Part shown: piece after piece, positions 49,055 to 62,936 of the stretch
Layout: each line of letters opens with the position of its first letter
How positions within the stretch are numbered: the stretch's first letter is position 1
Assembly: GCA_943735955.1 (NCBI GenBank)
Contig: OX030967.1
Span: 7,475,558 to 7,539,557, forward strand
Reading direction: 5' to 3'
Source of the DNA: Piscicola geometra
Lineage: Eukaryota > Annelida > Clitellata > Hirudinida > Piscicolidae
DNA length: 64,000 nt
Translations under genes and position numbers: made by a program
The notes under the pieces: model-generated
Told to the model about the DNA's origin: nothing
The model's input: the letters and a program-made list of their open reading frames with translations, nothing else
Databases searched by the model: none

Positions 49055-52000
49055 TCATCGTTCGTCTTCATCGTCTTCATCGTCTTCATCGTCTTCACCG
49101 TCTTCATCGTCTTCATCGTCTTCATCGTCTTCATCGTCTTCACCATCTTCATCGTCTTCACCGTCTTCATCGTCTTCACCGTCTTCATCGTCTTCACCGT
49201 CTTCATCGTCTTCACCGTCTTCATCGTCTTCATCGTCTTCACCGTCTTCATCGTCTTCACCGTCTTCATCGTCTCCACCGTCTTCACCGTCTTCATCGTC
49301 TTCATCGTCTTCACCGTCTTCACCGTCTTCATCGTCTTCATCGTCTTCATCGTCTTCATCGTCTTCACCGTCTTCACCGTCTTCATCGTCTTCACCGTCT
49401 TCACCGTCTTCACCGTCTTCACCGTCTTCACCGTCTTCATCGTCTTCACCGTCTTCATCGTCTTCACCGTCTTCATCGTCTTCATCGTTCGTCTTCACCG
49501 TCTTCATCGTCTTCACCGTCTTCATCGTCTTCACCGTCTTCATCGTCTTCATCGTCTTCACCGTCTTCACCGTCTTCATCGTCTTCATCGTCTTCATCGT
49601 TTTCATCGTCTTCATCGTTCGTCTTCATCGTCTTCACCGTCTTCATCGTCTTCACCGTCTTCACCGTCTTCACCGTCTTCATCGTCTTCATCGTCTTCAC
49701 CGTCTTCACCGTCTTCACGGTCTTCACCGTCTTCACCGTCTTCATCGTCTTCATCGTCTTCATTGTCTTCACCGTCTTCACCGTCTTCACCGTCTTCACC
49801 GTCTTCACCGTCTTCACCGTCTTCATCGTCTTCATCGTCTTCATCGTCTTCACCGTCTTCATCGTCTTCACCGTCTTCATCGTCTTCACCGTCTTCACCG
49901 TCTTCATCGTTTTCACCGTCTTCATCGTCTCCACCGTCTTCACCGTCTTCATCGTCTTCATCGTCTTCACCGTCTTCACCGTCTTCATCGTCTTCATCGT
50001 CTTCATCGTCTTCATCGTCTTCATCGTCTTCACCGTCTTACCGTCTTCATCGTCTTCACCGTCTTCACCGTCTTCACCGTCTTCACCGTCTTCATCGTCT
50101 TCACCGTCTTCATCGTCTTCACCGTCTTCATCGTCTTCACCGTCTTCACCGTCTTCACCGTCTTCATCGTCTTCACCGTCTTCATCGTCTTCACCGTCTT
50201 CATCGTCTTCACCGTCTTCACCGTCTTCACCGTCTTCATCGTCTTCACCGTCTTCATCGTCTTCACCGTCTTCACCGTCTTCATCGTTCGTCTTCACCGT
50301 ATTCATCGTCTTCACCGTCTTCATCGTCTTCACCGTCTTCATCGTTCGTCTTCACCGTCTTCACCGTCTTCATCGTCTTCACCGTCTTCATCGTCTTCAC
50401 CGTCTTCATCGTCTTCACCGTCTTCATCTTCTTCACCGTCTTCACCGTCTTCACCGTCTTCATCGTCTTCATCGTCTTCACCGTCTTCACCGTCTTCACC
50501 GTCTTCATCGTTCGTCTTCATCGTCTTCATCGTCTTCATCGTCTTCACCGTCTTCATCGTCTTCACCGTCTTCACCGTCTTCACCGTCTTCATCGTCTTC
50601 ACCGTCTTCATCTTCTTCACCGTCTTCACCGTCTTCACCGTCTTCACCGTCTTCATCGTCTTCATCGTCTTCACCGTCTTCACCGTCTTCACCGTCTTCA
50701 TCGTTCGTCTTCATCGTCTTCATCGTCTTCATCGTCTTCACCGTCTTCATCGTCTTCATCGTCTTCATCGTCTTCATCGTCTTCACCATCTTCATCGTCT
50801 TCACCGTCTTCATCGTCTTCACCGTCTTCATCGTCTTCACCGTCTTCATCGTCTTCACCGTCTTCATCGTCTTCATCGTCTTCACCGTCTTCATCGTCTT
50901 CACCGTCTTCATCGTCTCCACCGTCTTCACCGTCTTCATCGTCTTCATCGTCTTCACCGTCTTCACCGTCTTCATCGTCTTCATCGTCTTCATCGTCTTC
51001 ATCGTCTTCACCGTCTTCACCGTCTTCATCGTCTTCACCGTCTTCACCGTCTTCACCGTCTTCACCGTCTTCACCGTCTTCATCGTCTTCACCGTCTTCA
51101 TCGTCTTCACCGTCTTCATCGTCTTCATCGTTCGTCTTCACCGTCTTCATCGTCTTCACCGTCTTCATCGTCTTCACCGTCTTCATCGTCTTCATCGTCT
51201 TCACCGTCTTCACCGTCTTCATCGTCTTCATCGTCTTCATCGTTTTCATCGTCTTCATCGTTCGTCTTCATCGTCTTCACCGTCTTCATCGTCTTCACCG
51301 TCTTCACCGTCTTCACCGTCTTCATCGTCTTCATCGTCTTCACCGTCTTCACCGTCTTCACGGTCTTCACCGTCTTCACCGTCTTCATCGTCTTCATCGT
51401 CTTCATTGTCTTCACCGTCTTCACCGTCTTCACCGTCTTCACCGTCTTCACCGTCTTCACCGTCTTCATCGTCTTCATCGTCTTCATCGTCTTCACCGTC
51501 TTCATCGTCTTCACCGTCTTCATCGTCTTCACCGTCTTCACCGTCTTCATCGTTTTCACCGTCTTCATCGTCTCCACCGTCTTCACCGTCTTCATCGTCT
51601 TCATCGTCTTCACCGTCTTCACCGTCTTCATCGTCTTCATCGTCTTCATCGTCTTCATCGTCTTCATCGTCTTCACCGTCTTACCGTCTTCATCGTCTTC
51701 ACCGTCTTCACCGTCTTCACCGTCTTCACCGTCTTCATCGTCTTCACCGTCTTCATCGTCTTCACCGTCTTCATCGTCTTCACCGTCTTCACCGTCTTCA
51801 CCGTCTTCATCGTCTTCACCGTCTTCATCGTCTTCACCGTCTTCATCGTCTTCACCGTCTTCACCGTCTTCACCGTCTTCATCGTCTTCACCGTCTTCAT
51901 CGTCTTCACCGTCTTCACCGTCTTCATCGTTCGTCTTCACCGTTTTCATCGTCTTCACCGTCTTCATCGTCTTCACCGTCTTCATCGTTCGTCTTCACCG

Positions 52001-52343
52001 TCTTCACCGTCTTCATCGTCTTCACCGTCTTCATCGTCTTCACCGTCTTCATCGTCTTCACCGTCTTCATCTTCTTCACCGTCTTCACCGTCTTCACCGT
52101 CTTCATCGTCTTCATCGTCTTCACCGTCTTCACCGTCTTCACCGTCTTCATCGTTCGTCTTCATCGTCTTCATCGTCTTCATCGTCTTCACCGTCTTCAT
52201 CGTCTTCATCGTCTTCATCGTCTTCATCGTCTTCACCGTCTTCATCGTCTTCACCGTCTTCATCGTCTTCACCGTCTTCATCGTCTTCACCGTCTTCACC
52301 GTCTTCATCGTCTTCACCGTCTTCATCGTCTCCACCGTCTTAA
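49055..52343 (+). repeat. 1,643-bp tandem duplication
   Basis: Copies 49055-50697 and 50698-52343 align at 1,643 bp: break 49482/51125, CACGG 49716/51359, 1-bp-deleted unit CTTACC 50037/51680, and break 50281/51924. The first copy has GTATTCATC at 50299, whereas the second has GTTTTCATC near 51942. A related, shorter relative precedes them: CTTACC at 48569 (1,468 bp upstream) and GTATTCATC at 48831. Confidence 0.86.
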
Positions 52344-52789
52344 CCGTCTTCATCGTCTTCATCGTCTTCACCGTCTTCACCGTCTTCATCGTCTTCATCG
52401 TCTTCATCGTCTTCATCGTCTTCACCGTCTTCACCGTCTTCATCGTCTTCACCGTCTTCACCGTCTTCACCGTCTTCACCGTCTTCACCGTCTTCATCGT
52501 CTTCACCGTCTTCATCGTCTTCACCGTCTTCATCGTCTTCATCGTTCGTCTTCACCGTCTTCATCGTCTTCACCGTCTTCATCGTCTTCACCGTCTTCAC
52601 CGTCTTCATCGTCTTCATCGTCTTCATCGTCTTCATCGTCTTCATCGTCTTCATCGTCTTCATCGTCTTCACCGTCTTCATCGTCTTCACCGTCTTCATC
52701 GTCTTCACCGTCTTCACCGTCTTCACCGTCTTCACCGTCTTCATCGTCTTCACCGTCTTCATCGTCTTCACCGTCTTCACCGTCTTCAT

Positions 52790-55620
52790 CGTTCGTCTTC
52801 ACCGTCTTCACCGTCTTCATCGTCTTCACCGTCTTCATCGTCTTCACCGTCTTCATCGTCTTCACCGTCTTCACCGTCTTCACCGTCTTCACCGTCTTCA
52901 TCGTCTTCATCGTCTTCACCGTCTTCACCGTCTTCATCGTTCGTCTTCATCGTCTCCATCGTCTTCATCGTCTTCACCGTCTTCATCGTCTTCATCGTCT
53001 TCATCGTCTTCATCGTCTTCACCGTCTTCATCGTCTTCACCGTCTTCATCGTCTTCACCGTCTTCATCGTTTCCACCGTCTTTACCGTCTTCATCGTCTT
53101 CATCGTCTTCATCGTCTTCATCATCTTGATCGTCTTCACCGTCTTCACCGTCTTCACCGTCTTAACCGTGTTCATCGTCTTCATCGTCTTCATCGTCTTC
53201 ATCGTCTTCATCGTCTTCATCGTTCTTACCGTCTTCATCGTCTTCATCGTCTTCATCGTCTTCACCGTCTTCACCGTCTTCACCGTCTTCACCGTCTTCA
53301 CCGTCTTCACCGTCTTCACCGTCTTCACCGTCTTCACCGTCTTCATCGTCTTCATCGTCTTCACCGTCTTCATCGTCTTCACCGTCTTCACCGTCTTCAC
53401 CGTCTTCATCGTCTTCACCGTCTTCACCGTCTTCATCGTCTTCACCGTCTTCACCGTCTTCATCGTTCGTCTTCACCGTATTCATCGTCTTCACCGTCTT
53501 CACCGTCTTCATCGTTCGTTTTCACCGTATTCATCGTCTTCATCGTCTTCACCGTCTTCATCGTCTTCACCGTCTTCATCGTCTTCACCGTCTTCACCGT
53601 CTTTATCGTCTTCACCGTCTTCATCGTCTTCACCGTCTTCATCGTCTTCACCGTCTTCATCGTCTTCACCGTCTTCATCTTCTTCACCGTCTTCACCGTC
53701 TTCACCGTCTTCACCGTCTTCATCGTCTTCATCGTCTTCACCGTCTTCACCGTCTTCATCGTTCGTCTTCATCGTCTTCATCGTCTTCATCGTCTTCACC
53801 GTCTTCATCGTCTTCATCGTCTTCATCGTCTTCATCGTCTTCACCGTCTTCATCGTCTTCACCGTCTTCATCGTCTTCACCGTCTTCATCGTCTTCACCG
53901 TCTTCATCGTCTTCACCGTCTTCATCGTCTTCATCGTCTTCACCGTCTTCATCGTCTTCACCGTCTTCATCGTCTTCACCGTCTTCATCTTCTTCACCGT
54001 CTTCACCGTCTTCACCGTCTTCACCGTCTTCACCGTCTTCATCGTCTTCATCGTCTTCACCGTCTTCACCGTCTTCATCGTTCGTCTTCATCGTCTTCAT
54101 CGTCTTCATCGTCTTCACCGTCTTCATCGTCTTCATCGTCTTCATCGTCTTCATCGTCTTCACCGTCTTCATCGTCTTCACCGTCTTCATCGTCTTCACC
54201 GTCTTCATCGTCTTCACCGTCTTCACCGTCTTCACCGTCTTCATCGTCTTCATCGTCTTCACCGTCTTCACCGTCTTCATCGTCTTCATCGTCTTCATCG
54301 TCTTCACCGTCTTCATCGTTCGTCTTCATCGTTCGTCTTCATCGTCTTCACCGTCTTCATCGTCTTCATCGTCTTCATCGTCTTCATCGTCTTCACCGTC
54401 TTCATCGTCTTCACCGTCTTCATCGTCTTCACCGTCTTCATCGTCTTCATCGTCTTCATCGTCTTCACCGTCTTCATCGTCTTCATCGTCTTCACCGTCT
54501 TCATCGTCTTCACCGTCTTCATCGTCTCCACCGTCTTCACCGTCTTCATCGTCTTCATCGTCTTCACCGTCTTCACCGTCTTCATCGTCTTCATCGTCTT
54601 CATCGTCTTCATCGTCTTCACCGTCTTCACCGTCTTCATCGTCTTCACCGTCTTCACCGTCTTCACCGTCTTCACCGTCTTCACCGTCTTCATCGTCTTC
54701 ACCGTCTTCATCGTCTTCACCGTCTTCATCGTCTTCATCGTTCGTCTTCACCGTCTTCATCGTCTTCACCGTCTTCATCGTCTTCACCGTCTTCACTGTC
54801 TTCATCGTCTTCATCGTCTTCATCGTCTTCATCGTCTTCATCGTCTTCACCGTCTTCATCGTCTTCACCGTCTTCATCGTCTTCACCGTCTTCATCGTCT
54901 TCACCGTCTTCACCGTCTTCACCGTCTTCACCGTCTTCATCGTCTTCACCGTCTTCATCGTCTTCACCGTCTTCACCGTCTTCATCGTTCGTCTTCACCG
55001 TCTTCACCGTCTTCATCGTCTTCACCGTCTTCATCGTCTTCATCGTCTTCATCGTCTTCATCGTCTTCACCGTCTTCATCGTCTTCACCGTCTTCATCGT
55101 CTTCATCGTCTTCACCGTCTTCATCGTCTTCATCGTCTTCATCGTCTTCATCGTCTTCACCGTCTTCATCGTCTTCACCGTCTTCATCGTCTTCACCGTC
55201 TTCATCGTTTTCACCGTCTTTACCGTCTTCATCGTCTTCATCGTCTTCATCGTCTTCATCATCTTGATCGTCTTCACCGTCTTCACCGTCTTCACCGTCT
55301 TCACCGTCTTCATCGTCTTCATCGTCTTCATCGTCTTCATCGTTCTTACCGTCTTCATCGTCTTCATCGTCTTCATCGTCTTCACCGTCTTCACCGTCTT
55401 CACCGTCTTCACCGTCTTCACCGTCTTCACCGTCTTCACCGTCTTCACCGTCTTCACCGTCTTCATCGTCTTCATCGTCTTCACCGTCTTCATCGTCTTC
55501 ACCGTCTTCACCGTCTTCACCGTCTTCATCGTCTTCACCGTCTTCACCGTCTTCATCGTCTTCACCGTCTTCATCGTTCGTCTTCACCGTATTCATTGTC
55601 TTCACCGTCTTCACCGTCTT
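52790..55620 (+). repeat. ~2.1-kb duplication with CTTGATCG marker
   Basis: Segments near 52790-53515 and 54738-55620 share CATCATCTTGATCG (CTTGAT at 53125/55263, 2,138 bp) and a 1-bp-deleted CGTTCTTACC (53221/55341, 2,120 bp), then a long CAC run and the GTATTCAT pair at 53478/55589 (2,111 bp). The first copy alone has CTTAACCGTGTTC near 53162. Offset changes are multiples of nine. Confidence 0.8.
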
Positions 55621-58600
55621 CATCGTTCGTCTTCACCGTATTCATCGTCTTCACCGTCTTCATCGTCTTCACCGTCTTCACCGTCTTCATCGTTCGTCTT
55701 CACCGTCTTCACCGTCTTCATCGTCTTCACCGTCTTCATCGTCTTCACCGTCTTCATCGTCTTCACCGTCTTCATCTTCTTCACCGTCTTCACCGTCTTC
55801 ACCGTCTTCACCGTCTTCACCGTCTTCATCGTCTTCATCGTCTTTACCGTCTTCACCGTCTTCATCGTTCGTCTTCATCGTCTTCATCGTCTTCATCGTC
55901 TTCACCGTCTTCATCTTCTTCATCGTCTTCATCGTCTTCATCGTCTTCACCGTCTTCATCGTCTTCACCGTCTTCATCGTCTTCACCGTCTTCATCGTCT
56001 TCATCGTCTTCACCGTCTTCATCGTCTTCACCGTCTTCATCGTCTTCACCTTCTTCATCTTCTTCACCGTCTTCACCGTCTTCACCGTCTTCACCGTCTT
56101 CATCGTCTTCATCGTCTTCACCGTCTTCACCGTCTTCATCGTTCGTCTTCATCGTCTTCATCGTCTTCATCGTCTTCACCGTCTTCATCGTCTTCATCGT
56201 CTTCATCGTCTTCACCGTCTTCATCGTCTTCACCGTCTTCATCGTCTTCACCGTCTTCATCGTCTTCACCGTCTTCACCGTCTTCACCGTCTTCATCGTC
56301 TTCATCGTCTTCACCGTCTTCACCGTCTTCACCGTTTTCACCGTCTTCACCGTCTTCATCGTCTTCATCGTCTTCATTGTCTTCACCGTCTTCACCGTCT
56401 TCACCGTCTTCACCGTCTTCACCGTCTTCACCGTCTTCATCGTCTTCATCGTCTTCATCGTCTTCACCGTCTTCATCGTCTTCACCGTCTTCATCGTCTT
56501 CACCGTCTTCACCGTCTTCACCGTCTTCATCGTCTTCATCGTCTTCACCGTCTTCATCGTTTTCACCGTCTTCATCGTCTCCACCGTCTTCACCGTCTTC
56601 ATCGTCTTCATCGTCTTCACCGTCTTCACCGTCTTCATCGTCTTCATCGTCTTCATCGTCTTCATCGTCTTCACCGTCTTCACCGTCTTCATCGTCTTCA
56701 CCGTCTTCACCGTCTTCACCGTCTTCACCGTCTTCATCGTCTTCACCGTCTTCATCGTCTTCACCGTCTTCATCGTCTTCACCGTCTTCACCGTCTTCAC
56801 CGTCTTCATCGTCTTCACCGTCTTCATCGTCTTCACCGTCTTCACCGTCTTCATCGTTCGTCTTCACCGTATTCATCGTCTTCACCGTCTTCACCGTCTT
56901 CATCGTTCGTCTTCACCGTATTCATCGTCTTCACCGTCTTCATCGTCTTCACCGTCTTCACCGTCTTCATCGTTCGTCTTCACCGTCTTCACCGTCTTCA
57001 TCGTCTTCACCGTCTTCATCGTCTTCACCGTCTTCATCGTCTTCACCGTCTTCATCTTCTTCACCGTCTTCACCGTCTTCACCGTCTTCATCGTCTTCAT
57101 CGTCTTCACCGTCTTCATCGTCTTCACCGTCTTCATCGTCTTCATCGTCTTCACCGTCTTCACCGTCTTCATCGTTCGTCTTCATCGTCTTCATCGTCTT
57201 CATCGTCTTCACCGTCTTCATCGTCTTCATCGTCTTCATCGTCTTCACCGTCTTCATCGTCTTCACCGTCTTCATCGTCTTCACCGTCTTCATCGTCTTC
57301 ACCGTCTTCACCGTCTTCACCGTCTTCATCGTCTTCATCGTCTTCACCGTCTTCACCGTCTTCACCGTTTTCACCGTCTTCACCGTCTTCATCGTCTTCA
57401 TCGTCTTCATTGTCTTCACCGTCTTCACCGTCTTCACCGTCTTCACCGTCTTCACCGTCTTCACCGTCTTCATCGTCTTCATCGTCTTCATCGTCTTCAC
57501 CGTCTTCATCGTCTTCACCGTCTTCATCGTCTTCACCGTCTTCACCGTCTTCACCGTCTTCATCGTCTTCATCGTCTTCACCGTCTTCATCGTTTTCACC
57601 GTCTTCATCGTCTCCACCGTCTTCACCGTCTTCATCGTCTTCATCGTCTTCACCGTCTTCACCGTCTTCATCGTCTTCATCGTCTTCATCGTCTTCATCG
57701 TCTTCACCGTCTTCACCGTCTTCATCGTCTTCACCGTCTTCACCGTCTTCACCGTCTTCACCGTCTTCATCGTCTTCACCGTCTTCATCGTCTTCACCGT
57801 CTTCATCGTCTTCACCGTCTTCACCGTCTTCACCGTCTTCATCGTCTTCACCGTCTTCATCGTCTTCACCGTCTTCACCGTCTTCATCGTTCGTCTTCAC
57901 CGTATTCATCGTCTTCACCGTCTTCACCGTCTTCATCGTTCGTCTTCACCGTATTCATCGTCTTCACCGTCTTCATCGTCTTCACCGTCTTCACCGTCTT
58001 CATCGTTCGTCTTCACCGTCTTCACCGTCTTCATCGTCTTCACCGTCTTCATCGTCTTCACCGTCTTCATCGTCTTCACCGTCTTCATCTTCTTCACCGT
58101 CTTCACCGTCTTCACCGTCTTCACCGTCTTCATCGTCTTCATCGTCTTCACCGTCTTCACCGTCTTCATCGTTCGTCTTCATCGTCTTCATCGTCTTCAT
58201 CGTCTTCACCGTCTTCATCGTCTTCATCGTCTTCATCGTCTTCATCGTCTTCACCGTCTTCATCGTCTTCACCGTCTTCATCGTCTTCACCGTCTTCATC
58301 GTCTTCACCGTCTTCATCGTCTTCACCGTCTTCATCGTCTTCATCGTCTTCACCGTCTTCATCGTCTTCACCGTCTTCATCGTCTTCACCGTCTTCATCT
58401 TCTTCACCGTCTTCACCGTCTTCACCGTCTTCACCGTCTTCATCGTCTTCATCGTCTTCACCGTCTTCACCGTCTTCATCGTTCGTCTTCATCGTCTTCA
58501 TCGTCTTCATCGTCTTCACCGTCTTCATCGTCTTCATCGTCTTCATCGTCTTCATCGTCTTCACCGTCTTCATCGTCTTCACCGTCTTCATCGTCTTCAC

Positions 58601-61600
58601 CGTCTTCATCGTCTTCACCGTCTTCACCGTCTTCACCGTCTTCATCGTCTTCATCGTCTTCACCGTCTTCACCGTCTTCACCGTTTTCACCGTCTTCACC
58701 GTCTTCATCGTCTTCATCGTCTTCATTGTCTTCACCGTCTTTACCGTCTTCACCGTCTTCACCGTCTTCACCGTCTTCACCGTCTTCATCGTCTTCACCG
58801 TCTTCATCGTCTTCACCGTCTTCATCGTCTCCACCGTCTTCACCGTCTTCATCGTCTTCATCGTCTTCACCGTCTTCACCGTCTTCACCGTCTTCATCGT
58901 CTTCACCGTCTTCACCGTCTTCACCGTCTTCATCGTCTTCATCGTCTTCACCGTCTTCATCGTTTTCACCGTCTTCATCGTCTCCACCGTCTTCACCGTC
59001 TTCATCGTCTTCATCGTCTTCACCGTCTTCACCGTCTTCATCGTCTTCATCGTCTTCATCGTCTTCATCGTCTTCACCGTCTTCACCGTCTTCATCGTCT
59101 TCACCGTCTTCACCGTCTTCACCGTCTTCACCGTCTTCATCGTCTTCACCGTCTTCATCGTCTTCACCGTCTTCATCGTCTTCACCGTCTTCACCGTCTT
59201 CACCGTCTTCATCGTCTTCACCGTCTTCATCGTCTTCACCGTCTTCACCGTCTTCATCGTTCGTCTTCACCGTATTCATCGTCTTCACCGTCTTCACCGT
59301 CTTCATCGTTCGTCTTCACCGTATTCATCGTCTTCACCGTCTTCATCGTCTTCACCGTCTTCACCGTCTTCATCGTTCGTCTTCACCGTCTTCACCGTCT
59401 TCATCGTCTTCACCGTCTTCATCGTCTTCACCGTCTTCATCGTCTTCACCGTCTTCATCTTCTTCACCGTCTTCACCGTCTTCACCGTCTTCACCGTCTT
59501 CATCGTCTTCATCGTCTTCACCGTCTTCACCGTCTTCATCGTTCGTCTTCATCGTCTTCATCGTCTTCATCGTCTTCACCGTCTTCATCGTCTTCATTGT
59601 CTTCATCGTCTTCATCGTCTTCACCGTCTTCATCGTCTTCACCGTCTTCATCGTCTTCACCGTCTTCATCGTCTTCACCGTCTTCATCGTCTTCACCGTC
59701 TTCATCGTCTTCATCGTCTTCACCGTCTTCATCGTCTTCACCGTCTTCATCGTCTTCACCGTCTTCATCTTCTTCACCGTCTTCACCGTCTTCACCGTCT
59801 TCACCGTCTTCATCGTCTTCATCGTCTTCACCGTCTTCACCGTCTTCATCGTTCGTCTTCATCGTCTTCATCGTCTTCATCGTCTTCACCGTCTTCATCG
59901 TCTTCATCGTCTTCATCGTCTTCATCGTCTTCACCGTCTTCACCGTCTTCATCGTCTTCATCGTCTTCACCGTCTTCATCGTTTTCACCGTCTTCATCGT
60001 CTCCACCGTCTTCACCGTCTTCATCGTCTTCATCGTCTTCACCGTCTTCACCGTCTTCATCGTCTTCATCGTCTTCATCGTCTTCATCGTCTTCACCGTC
60101 TTCACCGTCTTCATCGTCTTCACCGTCTTCACCGTCTTCACCGTCTTCACCGTCTTCATCGTCTTCACCGTCTTCATCGTCTTCACCGTCTTCATCGTCT
60201 TCACCGTCTTCACCGTCTTCACCGTCTTCATCGTCTTCACCGTCTTCATCGTCTTCACCGTCTTCACCGTCTTCATCGTTCGTCTTCACCGTATTCATCG
60301 TCTTCACCGTCTTCACCGTCTTCATCGTTCGTCTTCACCGTATTCATCGTCTTCACCGTCTTCATCGTCTTCACCGTCTTCACCGTCTTCATCGTTCGTC
60401 TTCACCGTCTTCACCGTCTTCATCGTCTTCACCGTCTTCATCGTCTTCACCGTCTTCATCGTCTTCACCGTCTTCATCTTCTTCACCGTCTTCACCGTCT
60501 TCACCGTCTTCACCGTCTTCATCGTCTTCATCGTCTTCACCGTCTTCACCGTCTTCATCGTTCGTCTTCATCGTCTTCATCGTCTTCATCGTCTTCACCG
60601 TCTTCATCGTCTTCATCGTCTTCATCGTCTTCATCGTCTTCACCGTCTTCATCGTCTTCACCGTCTTCATCGTCTTCACCGTCTTCATCGTCTTCACCGT
60701 CTTCATCGTCTTCACCGTCTTCATCGTCTTCATCGTCTTCACCGTCTTCATCGTCTTCACCGTCTTCATCGTCTTCACCGTCTTCATCTTCTTCACCGTC
60801 TTCACCGTCTTCACCGTCTTCACCGTCTTCATCGTCTTCATCGTCTTCACCGTCTTCACCGTCTTCATCGTTCGTCTTCATCGTCTTCATCGTCTTCATC
60901 GTCTTCACCGTCTTCATCGTCTTCATCGTCTTCATCGTCTTCATCGTCTTCACCGTCTTCATCGTCTTCACCGTCTTCATCGTCTTCACCGTCTTCATCG
61001 TCTTCACCGTCTTCACCGTCTTCACCGTCTTCATCGTCTTCATCGTCTTCACCGTCTTCACCGTCTTCACCGTTTTCACCGTCTTCACCGTCTTCATCGT
61101 CTTCATCGTCTTCATTGTCTTCACCGTCTTTACCGTCTTCACCGTCTTCACCGTCTTCACCGTCTTCACCGTCTTCATCGTCTTCATCGTCTTCATCGTC
61201 TTCACCGTCTTCATCGTCTTCACCGTCTTCATCGTCTCCACCGTCTTCACCGTCTTCATCGTCTTCATCGTCTTCACCGTCTTCACCGTCTTCACCGTCT
61301 TCATCGTCTTCACCGTCTTCACCGTCTTCACCGTCTTCATCGTCTTCATCGTCTTCACCGTCTTCATCGTTTTCACCGTCTTCATCGTCTCCACCGTCTT
61401 CACCGTCTTCATCGTCTTCATCGTCTTCACCGTCTTCACCGTCTTCATCGTCTTCATCGTCTTCATCGTCTTCATCGTCTTCACCGTCTTCACCGTCTTC
61501 ATCGTCTTCACCGTCTTCACCGTCTTCACCGTCTTCACCGTCTTCATCGTCTTCACCGTCTTCATCGTCTTCACCGTCTTCATCGTCTTCACCGTCTTCA

Positions 61601-62936
61601 CCGTCTTCACCGTCTTCATCGTCTTCACCGTCTTCATCGTCTTCACCGTCTTCACCGTCTTCATCGTTCGTCTTCACCGTATTCATCGTCTTCACCGTCT
61701 TCACCGTCTTCATCGTTCGTCTTCACCGTATTCATCGTCTTCACCGTCTTCATCGTCTTCACCGTCTTCACCGTCTTCATCGTTCGTCTTCACCGTCTTC
61801 ACCGTCTTCATCGTCTTCACCGTCTTCATCGTCTTCACCGTCTTCATCGTCTTCACCGTCTTCATCTTCTTCACCGTCTTCACCGTCTTCACCGTCTTCA
61901 CCGTCTTCATCGTCTTCATCGTCTTCACCGTCTTCACCGTCTTCATCGTTCGTCTTCATCGTCTTCATCGTCTTCATCGTCTTCACCGTCTTCATCGTCT
62001 TCATTGTCTTCATCGTCTTCATCGTCTTCACCGTCTTCATCGTCTTCACCGTCTTCATCGTCTTCACCGTCTTCATCGTCTTCACCGTCTTCATCGTCTT
62101 CACCGTCTTCATCGTCTTCATCGTCTTCACCGTCTTCATCGTCTTCACCGTCTTCATCGTCTTCACCGTCTTCATCTTCTTCACCGTCTTCACCGTCTTC
62201 ACCGTCTTCACCGTCTTCATCGTCTTCATCGTCTTCACCGTCTTCATCGTTCGTCTTCATCGTCTTCATCGTCTTCATCGTCTTCACCGTCTTCATCGTC
62301 TTCATCGTCTTCATCGTCTTCATCGTCTTCACCGTCTTCATCGTCTTCACCGTCTTCATCGTCTTCACCGTCTTCATCGTCTTCACCGTCTTCACCGTCT
62401 TCACCGTCTTCATCGTCTTCATCGTCTTCACCGTCTTCACCGTCTTCACCGTTTTCACCGTCTTCACCGTCTTCATCGTCTTCATCGTCTTCATTGTCTT
62501 CACCGTCTTTACCGTCTTCACCGTCTTCACCGTCTTCACCGTCTTCACCGTCTTCATCGTCTTCATCGTCTTCATCGTCTTCACCGTCTTCATCGTCTTC
62601 ACCGTCTTCATCGTCTCCACCGTCTTCACCGTCTTCATCGTCTTCATCGTCTTCACCGTCTTCACCGTCTTCATCGTCTTCATCGTCTTCATCGTCTTCA
62701 TCGTCTTCACCGTCTTCACCGTCTTCATCGTCTTCACCGTCTTCACCGTCTTCACCGTCTTCACCGTCTTCATCGTCTTCACCGTCTTCATCGTCTTCAC
62801 CGTCTTCACCGTCTTCACCGTCTTCATCGTCTTCACCGTCTTCATCGTCTTCACCGTCTTCACCGTCTTCATCGTTCGTCTTCACCGTATTCATCATCTT
62901 CACCGTCTTCATCGTCTTCACCGTCTTCACCGTCTT
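53478..62936 (+). repeat. Terminal HOR marked by GTATTCAT pairs
   Basis: GTATTCAT occurs as pairs 49 bp apart at 53478/53527, 55589/55638, 56869/56918, 57902/57951, 59272/59321, 60291/60340 and 61679/61728, and once, unpaired, at 62887. Intervals between first members are 2111, 1280, 1033, 1370, 1019, 1388 and 1208 bp. Each interval holds CATCTTC sites, usually as a pair 310 bp apart (for example 58086/58396, 59456/59766, 60475/60785), a CAT-rich tract and a CTCCACCG. The unit after 62887 runs to the window end without another pair. Confidence 0.85.
56869..61678 (+). repeat. Dimeric ~2.4-kb HOR
   Basis: From 56869 the terminal units alternate short and long: 1033, 1370, 1019 and 1388 bp. First-member distances two units apart are 2,403 (56869 to 59272) and 2,407 bp (59272 to 61679). 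Long units contain an additional block with CATTGTC plus CTTTACCG (58724, 61113; 2,389 bp apart). This fits a dimer in which one monomer has lost or gained about 350 bp. The pattern weakens after 61679, where the next interval is 1,208 bp. Confidence 0.75.
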
